NCBI GenBank assembly: GCA_016845585.1
Contig: JAERSO010000064.1
Coordinates: forward strand, 1 to 54,171
Length of the DNA: 54,171 nt
DNA from: Acidimicrobiaceae bacterium
GTDB lineage: Bacteria; Actinomycetota; Acidimicrobiia; Acidimicrobiales; Aldehydirespiratoraceae
Reading direction: 5' to 3'
Positions 8,913-18,096 of the stretch are shown piece by piece. A program made the translations under genes and the position numbers. Each line of letters opens with the position of its first letter. Position 1 is the stretch's first letter. Below the pieces are notes generated by a model that had not been told where the DNA came from, ran no database searches, and saw nothing but the letters and a program-made list of their open reading frames with translations.

Positions 8913-9320
8913 ATGGATCGCACGTTCATCATCTGCAAGCCCGACGCCGTCGAACGAGGCCTCATCGGTCAGATTCTCAGCCGCTTCGAGACGAAGGGTT
9001 TCGGCATCGTGGCCGCGGAACTTCGCACCCTCGACGCCGACACGCTTGCCCGTCACTACGAAGAGCACGTCGGCAAGCCGTTCTACGACGGACTCGTCGA
9101 GTTCATGAGCCGTGGCCCGGCGCTCGTTGCCGTGCTCGAGGGGCCCGAGGGCACCTGGGAGACCGTGCGCGAAATGATGGGCGCCACCAACCCGATGAAG
9201 TCGGCCCCTGGCACGATCCGGGGCGACCTCGGCACCGAATTCACCGAGAACCTGATCCACGGCTCCGACTCCGCCGAGTCCGCTGCTCGTGAGATCGGCA
9301 TCTTCTTCCCGGCTCTCTGA
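8913..9320 (+). CDS. ndk: Nucleoside diphosphate kinase
   Basis: A 135-residue NDK that moves the gamma phosphate from ATP to other NDPs through a phospho-histidine. It starts with DRTFIICKPDAVERG and has the active-site motif NLIHGSDS with His116. RGPALVAVLEG and GATNP are also family hallmarks. Length is normal. It is preceded by a TAnnnT hexamer 7 nt before the ATG, which suggests its own leaderless promoter rather than readthrough from the pilin gene. Confidence 0.97.
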   Translation: MDRTFIICKPDAVERGLIGQILSRFETKGFGIVAAELRTLDADTLARHYEEHVGKPFYDGLVEFMSRGPALVAVLEGPEGTWETVREMMGATNPMKSAPGTIRGDLGTEFTENLIHGSDSAESAAREIGIFFPAL

Positions 9321-9385
9321 TCCAGCCGACGAGCGCGAGCGAAAGCCACGGAGTGTGGTGCTATGAACGCGTCTCGTCTGAAGTG

Positions 9386-9416
9386 TTGCAATTAGGTGAC
9401 CATTCGGGCCTACACT
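9386..9416 (+). promoter_or_regulatory. Candidate promoter of the mreB operon
   Basis: TTGCAA (9386-9391) and TACACT (9411-9416) are separated by 19 nt, a little long for a sigma-70-type promoter. They lie in the 169-nt gap between ndk and mreB and leave a leader of about 70 nt. The gap contains no credible gene. Confidence 0.35.
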
Positions 9417-9489
9417 TCGTACCGAAGCGGAGGGAGCCGGCCATGGGTCGGTCTTCGGCCGCACCCGATCTGACCCCTGAGGCGCCCAC

Positions 9490-10539
9490 ATGGTTGCAGA
9501 CTCACTTCTCTCGAGCTTCGGCGTCGTCGCCGGTCGTGACATGGCGGTCGACCTCGGCACGGCCAACACGCTCGTGTACGTCCGCGGCGAGGGCATCGTG
9601 CTGGACGAGCCTTCCGTCGTGGCGGTCAACACCCACGACGGCAAGCCGCTGGCGGTGGGTGTCGAAGCGAAGCGGATGATCGGACGCACCCCGTCCAATA
9701 TCCAGGCCATCCGCCCGTTGAAGGACGGCGTCATCGCCGACTTCGAGATCTGCGAGAAGATGCTGCGCTACTTCATCCAGAAGGTGCATCAGCGCAAATG
9801 GGCCAAGCCGCGCATGGTCATCGCCGTTCCCTCCGGGATCACCGGTGTCGAACAGCGAGCCGTTCAGGAAGCCGCCGAGTTCGCCGGTGCCCGCAAGCCC
9901 GCCTACATCATCGAGGAACCGATGGCTGCCGCCATCGGTGCCGGTCTGCCGGTCCAGGAGCCGACCGGCAACATGATCGTCGACATCGGCGGTGGCACCA
10001 CCGAAGTCGCCGTGATCTCCCTGGGTGGCGTCGTGGCGAGCCAGTCGGTTCGCGTCGGGGGCGACGAACTCGACGACTCGATCGTTCAGTACGTCAAGAA
10101 GGAATACTCCCTGGCCGTGGGCGAGCGCACCGCCGAGGAAATCAAGATGCAGATGGGTTCTGCCTGGCCGCTCGAACGCGAAATGCGGGCTGAAGTCCGT
10201 GGGCGCGACCTCGTCACCGGCCTGCCCCGCACCATCGAGGTCACCACCCGCGACATTCGTGAGGCGCTCGAGGAGTCGGTTGCATCCATCTGTGACGCCG
10301 TGAAGTCCACGCTCGACAAGACGCCGCCCGAACTCGCGGCCGACATCATGGACGGAGGCATCACGATCGCCGGCGGCGGTGCGATGCTGAAGGGCATCAG
10401 CGATCGTCTCAACGACGAGACCGGCATGCCGATCAACCTGGCACGCGATCCGCTGTTCGCCGTTGCCACAGGGTCGGGTCAGGTCCTCGAAGAGTTCGAA
10501 GCATTGCGCGGTGTGGTCCTGAGCTCCGGCGAGCTCTGA
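9490..10539 (+). CDS. mreB: Rod shape-determining protein MreB (bacterial actin)
   Basis: A 349-residue actin-like ATPase that forms short membrane-associated filaments and organises lateral wall synthesis. Phosphate-binding motifs are DLGTANTLVY near the N-terminus and DIGGGTTEVAV in the middle; the adenosine motif is GGGAMLKGI. Length and sequence are typical. The ATG at 9490 is preferred over an out-of-frame ATG at 9443. It heads the cassette mreB-mreC-mreD-mrdA-rodA, all on the same strand with gaps of 10 nt or less. Confidence 0.97.
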   Translation: MVADSLLSSFGVVAGRDMAVDLGTANTLVYVRGEGIVLDEPSVVAVNTHDGKPLAVGVEAKRMIGRTPSNIQAIRPLKDGVIADFEICEKMLRYFIQKVHQRKWAKPRMVIAVPSGITGVEQRAVQEAAEFAGARKPAYIIEEPMAAAIGAGLPVQEPTGNMIVDIGGGTTEVAVISLGGVVASQSVRVGGDELDDSIVQYVKKEYSLAVGERTAEEIKMQMGSAWPLEREMRAEVRGRDLVTGLPRTIEVTTRDIREALEESVASICDAVKSTLDKTPPELAADIMDGGITIAGGGAMLKGISDRLNDETGMPINLARDPLFAVATGSGQVLEEFEALRGVVLSSGEL

Positions 10540-10549
10540 CCCTCACGCC

Positions 10550-11503
10550 ATGGCGCTCCCGCAGCGCATCGGACGATCCCGCCACCGGCTGATCCTGCTG
10601 GTGCTGACGGCGATCAGCCTGCTCACCCTCGACCTCAACGGCTTCGGGCCACTCGAGTCTGCTCAGGGTTTCGTCCGCGACATCCTGCATCCCGTCACCG
10701 AGGTGGCCGGCACCGTTGCGTCGCCCTTCTCCGACGCTTGGAACGGGATCTTCAACTACGACGAGCTCGAACGGGACAACCAAGAGCTGCAGGCCGAGGT
10801 CGACAGACTCGAGGCGGACGAGATCCGCAACCAGGCCGACCGCCAGGCCCTGGAACGTCTCCTCCTCGCGTCGGAGCTGCCCTACGTGCAGAATCTGGAG
10901 ACCAAGGTCGCGACCGTTGTCCGCGGCGCGGTGGGTAATTTCGACTCCGACGTGATCACCATCGGACTCGGGCATCGAGACGAAATCGAATCCGGCATGG
11001 CCGTTGTCACCGGCGCGGGGTTGGTCGGACGAGTGGACCGGGTCGACGCCACCACCTCAACGGTGCAGCTCATCAGCGACTCGAGTCTGATCGTTGGTGT
11101 CCGCCTCGTGGCCACCGATGAGGTCGGGCTCGGCCAATCGATCGGTGACAGCTTCGTGATCAATCAGGGCCTCGACTGGCCCGAGGACGGCGACCTCGCA
11201 AAGCTCCCGCCGGTGGGTTCCGCCGTGGTCACGTCGAGTTTCAGTCGCTACCCGGCCGAGATCCCGATCGGGTGGGTCACATCGGCGACCTCTGAAGACG
11301 GGCTCTCGCTCGTGGTGCGGGTCGAACTGGCCAACGAGGTCGATGACCTCGGCTTCGTGTCGGTGATCCTGTCGTCGGGCGTCGACCAGGTCCCGCTCCC
11401 GGAGACGGTCACGCCGAGCACGATTGTCCCGCCGGGCATCGACCCCGACGACGTCTTCGGTGACGGCGCCGATGACGATGGCACAACTGGTGACGGTGGA
11501 TGA
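10550..11503 (+). CDS. mreC: Rod shape-determining protein MreC
   Basis: A 317-residue MreC. It has a basic N-terminus, one transmembrane helix (~residues 11-28, HRLILLVLTAISLLTLDL), a coiled coil (~65-105, rich in E, L and Q) and the extracytoplasmic beta domain (VVRGAVGNFDSDVITIGLG to ~270). It activates and scaffolds the PBP2-RodA elongasome outside the membrane. The C-terminus ends in a Pro/Asp/Gly-rich tail. It begins 10 nt after mreB and overlaps mreD by 4 nt. Confidence 0.93.
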   Translation: MALPQRIGRSRHRLILLVLTAISLLTLDLNGFGPLESAQGFVRDILHPVTEVAGTVASPFSDAWNGIFNYDELERDNQELQAEVDRLEADEIRNQADRQALERLLLASELPYVQNLETKVATVVRGAVGNFDSDVITIGLGHRDEIESGMAVVTGAGLVGRVDRVDATTSTVQLISDSSLIVGVRLVATDEVGLGQSIGDSFVINQGLDWPEDGDLAKLPPVGSAVVTSSFSRYPAEIPIGWVTSATSEDGLSLVVRVELANEVDDLGFVSVILSSGVDQVPLPETVTPSTIVPPGIDPDDVFGDGADDDGTTGDGG

Positions 11504-11985
11504 TCCCGCTCAAGCTCGTCTCGATCGGCATCGTGGCCGTGGTGATCCAGCTCACCCTCTTCGTCGAGGTCCGCGTGGCCGGTGTCGCTCCTGAGCTGCT
11601 CGCCATGCTGGCCGTGCTGCTTGCGTTCTACGCCGGCGTCGAGCGTGGTCCGGTCCTCGCCTTCGGTGCCGGCCTGCTGTGGGACATCTACCTCCCCACC
11701 CCGCTCGGCGTGGCGGCGATCACCTTCGCCATCGTGGCGTTTTCGGTCGCGTCACTCGAAGAGGGACTATTCCACGACTCCCGGAGCCAGCTCGCCGCGA
11801 TCGTGGCTCTGGGGAGCATGGCATCCGTCGTCGTCTACGCCCTCTTCGGCGAACTGGTCGGTCAGCGGGGCCTGATCGATGTCGAGATGCTCCGCGTGGC
11901 GGCGATCGTCGGCGTGATCAATGGCGCCCTGACGCCGCTGTTGGCCCCAGTTGTGCGCTGGGCACTCCTCGAAGGGCGCAGCTGA
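11500..11985 (+). CDS. mreD: Rod shape-determining protein MreD
   Basis: A 161-residue integral membrane protein with about five hydrophobic segments (for example IGIVAVVIQLTLFVEV and AAITFAIVAFSVASL), the expected size and topology for MreD. Sequence conservation in this family is low, so position between mreC and mrdA is a large part of the evidence. It overlaps mreC by 4 nt and the mrdA start codon by 1 nt. Confidence 0.88.
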   Translation: MIPLKLVSIGIVAVVIQLTLFVEVRVAGVAPELLAMLAVLLAFYAGVERGPVLAFGAGLLWDIYLPTPLGVAAITFAIVAFSVASLEEGLFHDSRSQLAAIVALGSMASVVVYALFGELVGQRGLIDVEMLRVAAIVGVINGALTPLLAPVVRWALLEGRS

Positions 11986-14165
11986 TGGGCGACGATCCCC
12001 AGTGGCTCCGCATGCGAATCTTTGCGTTCCTGTCGTTGACGCTCCTCGGCGCGCTCGGTGCCCGCCTGTGGTTCCTGCAGACGGTGGAACACGAGCAGTT
12101 CAAGTTCGAAGCCGAGACGAATGTGCTCGAACCAGTCTACGAGGAGGCCCCGCGCGGGCGCATCCTCGACCGCAAGGGCAGAGTTCTCGTGGACAACAAG
12201 GTGGTCCAGGTCGTCACCATTGACCGGGCCGAGCTCGGGGATCTCGATGACGAGGCCAAGGAGGAGTTGCTCGTTCGCCTCGCCATTGCCGTCAGCCGTT
12301 CGGGCCGCTTGACAAAGGCCGACGCGATCGCAGCCGAGATCGAGGATCGGTCCTATGGGCCGTTCGAGAGCATCCCGGTCGCGGTTGACGTCGATCCCGA
12401 TCTCCTTGTCTTCATCGGGGAGCGACAGGACGAGTTCCCCGGCGTTGATGTCGTCCAGCGCACCGTCCGCAGCTATCCCTACGGTTCGCTCGCCGCCCAT
12501 GTGCTTGGCTACGTCGGGCCGATCACCCGAGCCGAGTGGGAGAGTGTCACCGACCCCGACGAGCCCGGTGACAAGCCGTACCAGCTCAATGACGAGGTCG
12601 GGAAGACCGGTGTCGAGCGTGTCTTCGAAGATGAGCTCCGTGGCGTGCCCGGCATCCGCTACCTGGAGGTCGACCGATCGAGCAATGTGATCGGGGAGGA
12701 CGAGGATCGCCGGCGCGACCCGGAGCCCGGCAACGACGTCTGGCTCACGATCGACATCGACTACCAGGCGTTGGCCGAGCGCGAGCTGGATGAAGGATTG
12801 GCCCAGGCCCGGTTGCAGGAGAAACGCGATCCCGCCGACGCACCGTTCGTCGCATCCGCCGGGTCGGTGGTGATGACCGATCCACAGACCGGCGCGGTGC
12901 TGGCCATGGCGTCGTACCCGACGTATGAGCCGGCCGACTTCGTCAACGGCATCTCGCTCACCCAGTTCAACGAGCTCACGTCGGAGGACAACTTCTCTCC
13001 GATCCTGAACCGAGCCATCCAGGGCCAGTACGCGCCCGGCTCGACCTTCAAGCTGGTGTCGGCCTACGCGGCGCTCGAGGAGGGTGTGATCGGTGACGAT
13101 GACGACAGCATCCGCGGCGTCAACGATGCCTATGTCGATCGTGGCGACTACACGTATTCGCAGTGTTTCGAGGATTCGGACACCTGTATCTACCGGAGCC
13201 CGTTCACGGGCGCGCGCAGTGTGAACCTGGCGTCCGCGCTGACGGTGTCGAGCGACACGTACTTCTACGAGATCGGTGGCGAGGGGTTCTGGCGTCGCCC
13301 GAGTGAGGATCTCAACGGTGACGGAATCACCGAGGACGAGGGCATCCAGAAGTGGGCAAAGCTCATGGGCCTCGGGACGGACACCGGGATCCAGCTTCCG
13401 TACGAGCGCGGTGGAGCGGTGCCGGACCGCGACTACTTCCGGTCCCAGTTCGATGCCGGGGTGTTTGCCACCAGCCAGTGGCTGGGCGGCAACACGATCA
13501 ACCTCTCGATCGGGCAGGGCGAGTTGCTGATCACCCCGCTGCAATTGGCGAACGTCTACGCCACTTTTGCCAACGGTGGAGTCGTGCATCAGCCGAACAT
13601 CGGGCTTCGGGTCACGACGGGCGGCGAGGAGAGCGAGCTGGTCCGAGAGATCGGGCCGCGGATCCTGCGCGACCTGGAGATTCCCCAGGAGTTCCGCACA
13701 CCGATCGAGCAGGGCCTGCTCGGTGTGCCTCGAAGTGACGGCCGGTTCTCGGGTACTGCCTGGCGGGCGTTCAACGAGGTCGGCTTCCCGCTCGGATCGT
13801 GGCCGGTGGCGGGCAAGACCGGTACCGCCGAGGTGAATGACAAGGCCGACTCCTCGCTGTTCGCCGCCTACGGACCGACGGACAATCCGGGGTACGGCAT
13901 CTTCATCGACGAGGAACCGTCGGTGTCGATCGCGGTCATCCTCGAAGAGGCCGGCTTCGGTAGCTCGGCCGCGGCTCCTGTGGCGGCCCGCATCCTGGAG
14001 AAGATCGCGACTGACACGGTCGAGCCGGCACGTTCGCTCGAGCAGACCGAGGCGTTGATCGCCGAGCTCGTGGCCGCTCGTCTCGAGGAGGAGGCCGAGC
14101 TGCAGGCCGCCGAGGATGGCGATGATCCTGCCGAAGGCAGCGATGAGACGGCGGCGTCGCCATGA
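11985..14165 (+). CDS. mrdA: Penicillin-binding protein 2 (elongation transpeptidase)
   Basis: A 726-residue class B PBP, the DD-transpeptidase partner of RodA. An N-terminal membrane helix (~residues 9-30) precedes the PBP dimer (pedestal) domain with APRGRILDRKGR. Transpeptidase motifs: PGSTFK (catalytic Ser ~353), SSD (~422, VSSDTYFYEIG) and KTGT (~610). The ATG at 11985 overlaps the mreD stop; upstream in-frame sequence is mreD shadow. The C-terminal ~45 residues are Glu/Ala-rich and probably extend beyond the fold. The stop overlaps rodA by 4 nt. Confidence 0.95.
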   Translation: MGDDPQWLRMRIFAFLSLTLLGALGARLWFLQTVEHEQFKFEAETNVLEPVYEEAPRGRILDRKGRVLVDNKVVQVVTIDRAELGDLDDEAKEELLVRLAIAVSRSGRLTKADAIAAEIEDRSYGPFESIPVAVDVDPDLLVFIGERQDEFPGVDVVQRTVRSYPYGSLAAHVLGYVGPITRAEWESVTDPDEPGDKPYQLNDEVGKTGVERVFEDELRGVPGIRYLEVDRSSNVIGEDEDRRRDPEPGNDVWLTIDIDYQALAERELDEGLAQARLQEKRDPADAPFVASAGSVVMTDPQTGAVLAMASYPTYEPADFVNGISLTQFNELTSEDNFSPILNRAIQGQYAPGSTFKLVSAYAALEEGVIGDDDDSIRGVNDAYVDRGDYTYSQCFEDSDTCIYRSPFTGARSVNLASALTVSSDTYFYEIGGEGFWRRPSEDLNGDGITEDEGIQKWAKLMGLGTDTGIQLPYERGGAVPDRDYFRSQFDAGVFATSQWLGGNTINLSIGQGELLITPLQLANVYATFANGGVVHQPNIGLRVTTGGEESELVREIGPRILRDLEIPQEFRTPIEQGLLGVPRSDGRFSGTAWRAFNEVGFPLGSWPVAGKTGTAEVNDKADSSLFAAYGPTDNPGYGIFIDEEPSVSIAVILEEAGFGSSAAAPVAARILEKIATDTVEPARSLEQTEALIAELVAARLEEEAELQAAEDGDDPAEGSDETAASP

Positions 14166-15349
14166 CTGCGTCCACGTTCGACACCAATGAAGCCGGTGGC
14201 CTGCTGCGCGGCCGCTACCGCGACGAAAGCGATCCGTGGTGGTTGGTGGTCGACTCGATCCTGATCCTCGCGACGTTGGCGATCACGGCACTCGGCTCGC
14301 TACTCGTGTACTCCGCCACTCGTGGGCCGGCGACCGCGCTCGAGCCGGCGAACACGGCGTTCCTCGAGCGCCAGATCGGGTTCGGCATCATCGGCCTCGG
14401 CCTTGCCGTTGTCGCTGCCCTGATCGACGTCCGCCGAATCCGGGCCTTGTTGCCGCTGGCCTATGTGGGGCTGATCGCGCTGCTGCTCGGCATCCTGCAG
14501 TTCGGCGCCAACATCAACGGTGCCCGTGCGTGGTACCGGTTCGGCGGCTTCACGTTCCAGCCCTCCGAGCCCGGCAAGCTCGTGCTGATCCTCGTTCTCG
14601 CCGCGGTGTTCTCCACCGAGGAGGTGTCGTTTCGTCGCCTGGCCGCGGGCCTTGCGCTGGCGGGAGCGGCGATCTTCCTGATCCTGCGCCAGCCGGATCT
14701 GGGGACGATCCTCGTCTACATCGTGATCACCGGTGTGATGATCATGCTGAGCACCGTCCGACTCCGCTACATCGTCCTGCTCGTGTTCGCCGCGCTGACG
14801 GCGGTGACGATGATCTTCCAGTCCGATGTGCTGGCGGACTACCAGAAGGACCGGCTGACCGTCTTCGTGCTCGACGACGAAGCCATCGCCGAACTCGGGC
14901 CCGATGCTGCCCGGGTGGCCTACAACGCCGAGCATTCCCAGATCGCGATCGGCAACGGTGGGCTCTGGGGGGAAGGCCTGTTCGACGGCACCCAAACCGG
15001 CTCCAATCTCGTGCCGGAGCAGCAGACCGACTTCATCTTCTCGGTGGCGGGGGAGGAGTTGGGGCTGCGGGGTGCCGGTATCTTGTTGTTGCTCTTCGGT
15101 CTGTTGATCTTCCGAGTGTGGCGAATCGCAGTGCGAGCGATCGATCAGTTCGACCGGCTGATCGCTGTCGGCGTGATGGCGATGTTCGTGTTCCAGGTCT
15201 TCCAGAGCGCAGGGATGACCATGGGAATCATGCCGGTGACCGGGATTCCCATGCCGCTGGTGAGCTATGGAGGTTCGTCGATGCTCACATCGGTGGTGGC
15301 CATCGGACTCGTGCTGGGCGTGCACCGGCGTCGCTTCGACTACCGGTAG
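14162..15349 (+). CDS. rodA: RodA, SEDS-family peptidoglycan glycosyltransferase
   Basis: A 395-residue polytopic protein of the RodA/FtsW/SpoVE (SEDS) family, which polymerises lipid II with PBP2. About ten hydrophobic segments are seen. Conserved pieces include GARAWYRFGGFTFQPSEPGKL and, near the end, GIMPVTGIPMPLVSYGGSSM. It starts 4 nt inside mrdA. Gene pairing with mrdA and mreBCD favours RodA over FtsW. The stop codon TAG is part of the -10-like hexamer of the next gene. Confidence 0.94.
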   Translation: MTASTFDTNEAGGLLRGRYRDESDPWWLVVDSILILATLAITALGSLLVYSATRGPATALEPANTAFLERQIGFGIIGLGLAVVAALIDVRRIRALLPLAYVGLIALLLGILQFGANINGARAWYRFGGFTFQPSEPGKLVLILVLAAVFSTEEVSFRRLAAGLALAGAAIFLILRQPDLGTILVYIVITGVMIMLSTVRLRYIVLLVFAALTAVTMIFQSDVLADYQKDRLTVFVLDDEAIAELGPDAARVAYNAEHSQIAIGNGGLWGEGLFDGTQTGSNLVPEQQTDFIFSVAGEELGLRGAGILLLLFGLLIFRVWRIAVRAIDQFDRLIAVGVMAMFVFQVFQSAGMTMGIMPVTGIPMPLVSYGGSSMLTSVVAIGLVLGVHRRRFDYR

Positions 15350-15352
15350 CCT
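15347..15352 (+). promoter_or_regulatory. Candidate -10 element of the radical SAM gene (leaderless)
   Basis: TAGCCT overlapping the rodA stop codon, 6 nt before the ATG at 15359. It suggests that the radical SAM gene can be transcribed independently of the mre operon. Confidence 0.45.
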
Positions 15353-15358
15353 GCCCCG

Positions 15359-17323
15359 ATGGCATCAGCGACCATATGGAACCGGCTCGAGCCGCTGTTG
15401 CCCCAGGTTCAGAAACCGGCCCGCTACATCGGCTGTGAGGAAGGGGCACAGACCCCGGAGCACGGCCCAGGCATCGTCTCGTGGCTTCTGACCTACCCCG
15501 ACACCTACGAGGTCGGCCTGCCCAACCAGGGCCTGCAGATCCTCTACGAGATCCTCAACGAGCGTCCTGATGCCGCGGCGGAACGGTCCTATGCACCATG
15601 GACGGACCTCGAGGCGCTGCTGCGCCGCGAAAGAATCCCGCTCTTTTCGGTCGACACCCATCGTGCCGCCGGCGATTTCGACGTGCTCGCGTTCAATCTG
15701 AGCGCCGAGCTGACGTTCACCAACATGGTGAACTGCATCGACCTAGCCGGGGTCCCGATCCGTTCGGCTGATCGCGCCGATGGTGATCCGCTCGTCGCAG
15801 TCGGCGGTCATTGCACCTACAACCCGGAGCCCATCGTCGACTTCGTCGACTTCGTGGTGCTCGGCGATGGTGAGGAAGCCGTTGGTGACATCACCGACGT
15901 GTTGCGGGAATGGAAGCGTTCGGGCAAGAACGCTGGCACCCGCGAGGGTCTGCTGCGGGAGCTGTCGAAGGTCGACGGGGTCTATGTCCCCTCGATGTAC
16001 GAGGTCGAGTACGACGGCCCCCACCTCCGCGAGATCAATCCGCGCTACAGCGACGTTCCGGCCACGGTGGAAAAGCGCACGGTCGCCGACCTGGCCGAAT
16101 GGCCGTACCCGAAGAACCAGCTGGTGCCGCTGACGGAGGTCGTTCACGATCGTCTCTCGGTCGAGGTGTTCCGCGGCTGCACACGTGGTTGCCGCTTCTG
16201 CCAGGCCGGGATGATCACGCGTCCGGTGCGGGAGCGCCCGGCCGAGCAGGTCCGTTCGATGATCTCCAACGGTCTCCAGCGCACCGGCTATGACGAGGTG
16301 GCGCTCACCAGCCTGTCGACCGCCGACTTCTCGGGTATCCAGGACGTGATCTCCGGCACCATCACCGACGCCGGCGACGACAAGGTGTCGGTCGCGCTGC
16401 CCAGCCTGCGGGTCGATGCCTTCACCGTCGGTATCGCGGCCGAGCTGCAACGGGCGCGCCGCACCGGCCTGACCTTCGCTCCCGAAGCCGGCAGCTGGCG
16501 GATGCGCCAGGTCATCAACAAGCTGATCCGTGAGGATGATCTCTACGGCGCTGTCGAGAGTGCCTACAGCCAGGGCTGGCGTCGTATGAAGCTCTACTTC
16601 CTCACCGGGTTGCCCACCGAGACCGACGTCGACACGCTCGGCATCGCCGAACTCGCCCGCAACTGTGTCGAACTCGGCCGCAAGCACCAGAAGTCCCCGT
16701 CGGTCACCGTGTCCGTGGGCGGATTCGTGCCGAAGCCGTTCACGCCGTTCCAGTGGTTCGGCCAGAACACGACCGAGGAGCTGCGCCGCAAGGTCGGGCT
16801 GCTCAAGGATGATCTTCGCCGGACCAAGGGAGTGCAGCTCAAGTGGCACGACCCGCGGGCCACGCTTGCCGAGGGTATTGCCTCTCGTGGCGATCGTCGC
16901 CTCGGTCCGGTGATCGAATACGTGTGGCGCAACGGCGGCACATTCCAGGAATGGTCCGAACACTTCAACTACGACCTGTGGCTTGAAGCGATGGCGGCCA
17001 ACGACTGCGATGTCGACTGGTATGTGCACCGGCACCGCACCGAAGACGAGGTGCTCCCGTGGGACCACCTCTCAGCCGGACTCCACAAGGATTTCCTGTG
17101 GCAGGACTGGCGTGATGCCCTCGAGGAAGTTGGCCTCGAGGATTGCCGGTGGACGCCGTGTTATGACTGCGGCGCGTGCACCGGATACGGAATCGAACAC
17201 CGGGTGGCCTCGGCCACCCCGCCTGCGGGCGGAAGCCAGGGCACCGGGGTCGACCTCGGTACTGGTGGTTCGGTTCCGGTTGTACTGCAGAATCGGCCGA
17301 CCGCCGGAGCTGCCACCTCATGA
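15359..17323 (+). CDS. B12-binding-type radical SAM protein, TIGR03960 family
   Basis: A 654-residue radical SAM enzyme. The iron-sulfur motif CTRGCRFC lies at ~residues 274-281. The N-terminal ~200 residues resemble the B12-binding-like domain of the TIGR03960 family (TYEVGLPNQGLQILYEILNE, GGHCTYNPEP), and YDCGACTGYG near the C-terminus may bind a second metal. The reaction is not established from sequence; the gene is very often next to a DUF2344 (TIGR03936) gene and rng, as here, which points to tRNA or RNA modification. The stop overlaps the next ATG by 4 nt. Confidence 0.9.
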   Translation: MASATIWNRLEPLLPQVQKPARYIGCEEGAQTPEHGPGIVSWLLTYPDTYEVGLPNQGLQILYEILNERPDAAAERSYAPWTDLEALLRRERIPLFSVDTHRAAGDFDVLAFNLSAELTFTNMVNCIDLAGVPIRSADRADGDPLVAVGGHCTYNPEPIVDFVDFVVLGDGEEAVGDITDVLREWKRSGKNAGTREGLLRELSKVDGVYVPSMYEVEYDGPHLREINPRYSDVPATVEKRTVADLAEWPYPKNQLVPLTEVVHDRLSVEVFRGCTRGCRFCQAGMITRPVRERPAEQVRSMISNGLQRTGYDEVALTSLSTADFSGIQDVISGTITDAGDDKVSVALPSLRVDAFTVGIAAELQRARRTGLTFAPEAGSWRMRQVINKLIREDDLYGAVESAYSQGWRRMKLYFLTGLPTETDVDTLGIAELARNCVELGRKHQKSPSVTVSVGGFVPKPFTPFQWFGQNTTEELRRKVGLLKDDLRRTKGVQLKWHDPRATLAEGIASRGDRRLGPVIEYVWRNGGTFQEWSEHFNYDLWLEAMAANDCDVDWYVHRHRTEDEVLPWDHLSAGLHKDFLWQDWRDALEEVGLEDCRWTPCYDCGACTGYGIEHRVASATPPAGGSQGTGVDLGTGGSVPVVLQNRPTAGAATS

Positions 17324-18057
17324 GACTTCGGATCCAGTTCAGCAAGCTCGGAAAGGTCCGGTTCACGTCGCATCGTGATGTGGCCCGGATCTGGGAACGA
17401 GCCCTGCGGCGAGCCGAACTCCCGGTGGCCTACAGCGAGGGGTTCAACCCTCGGCTGAAGATGTCCTTCGGTCTGGCCCTCTCCACCGGCCACGAATCCG
17501 ACGTGGAGTACATCGACATCGACATCGACCTCGACCCTGACCGGGTCCACGACATCGATCTCGATACACTCCCCGCCGTGCTGAGTGCCCAATTGCCCGT
17601 GGGGCTGACCGCCACCGCAGTTGTCGTTGCCGACAAGCGGATGCCGTCATTGCAGCAAGCAGTCACCAGTTGTACCTGGCGTATTGATGTCGCCGAAGAC
17701 GATCTCAGCGCGATCAAAAACGCCGTTGCCGGTGTGCTCGCCGCCGAGGAAATCGTCGTGACCAGGGAACGAAAGGGCAAGCAGGTCACCGATGACCTCC
17801 GACCCCTCGTCCTCAGGCTCGACGTGCAAACGCCGAATGAAGAAGGTAGACCCAACGAATCGGGGACGACACTGATCGCCGAGCTCGGCACCCAACCGCG
17901 TGCGGTTCGGGTCTCTGAGCTCCTGGCGGCGCTCGACCCCCCACTCACCGAAATCCGGGTTCACCGAACGCACCAATGGATTATCACCGACGACGGCCAG
18001 CGCACCGACCCAATGACGGTTGGCGCGGCCGCGTCCGCAGCCGGGGGGGCGACATGA
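17320..18057 (+). CDS. TIGR03936 / DUF2344 family protein
   Basis: A 245-residue protein starting MRLRIQFSKLGKVRFTSHRD with the family motif YSEGFNPRLKMSFGLALSTG. It is almost always encoded just after the TIGR03960 radical SAM protein, or fused to it, so it is probably its functional partner, perhaps substrate binding. The ATG at 17320 overlaps the preceding stop. The C-terminal region has an HQWIITDDGQ segment and a low-complexity Ala/Gly end. Function not known. Confidence 0.9.
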   Translation: MRLRIQFSKLGKVRFTSHRDVARIWERALRRAELPVAYSEGFNPRLKMSFGLALSTGHESDVEYIDIDIDLDPDRVHDIDLDTLPAVLSAQLPVGLTATAVVVADKRMPSLQQAVTSCTWRIDVAEDDLSAIKNAVAGVLAAEEIVVTRERKGKQVTDDLRPLVLRLDVQTPNEEGRPNESGTTLIAELGTQPRAVRVSELLAALDPPLTEIRVHRTHQWIITDDGQRTDPMTVGAAASAAGGAT

Positions 18058-18096
18058 GCGCTCACCACCGGTTGCCCAATCGGAAAGACGACACAC

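Noticed and set aside
11679..11984. Upstream in-frame extension of mrdA
   Set aside because: It lies inside mreD in another frame; the ATG at 11985 overlapping the mreD stop starts the membrane helix expected of PBP2.
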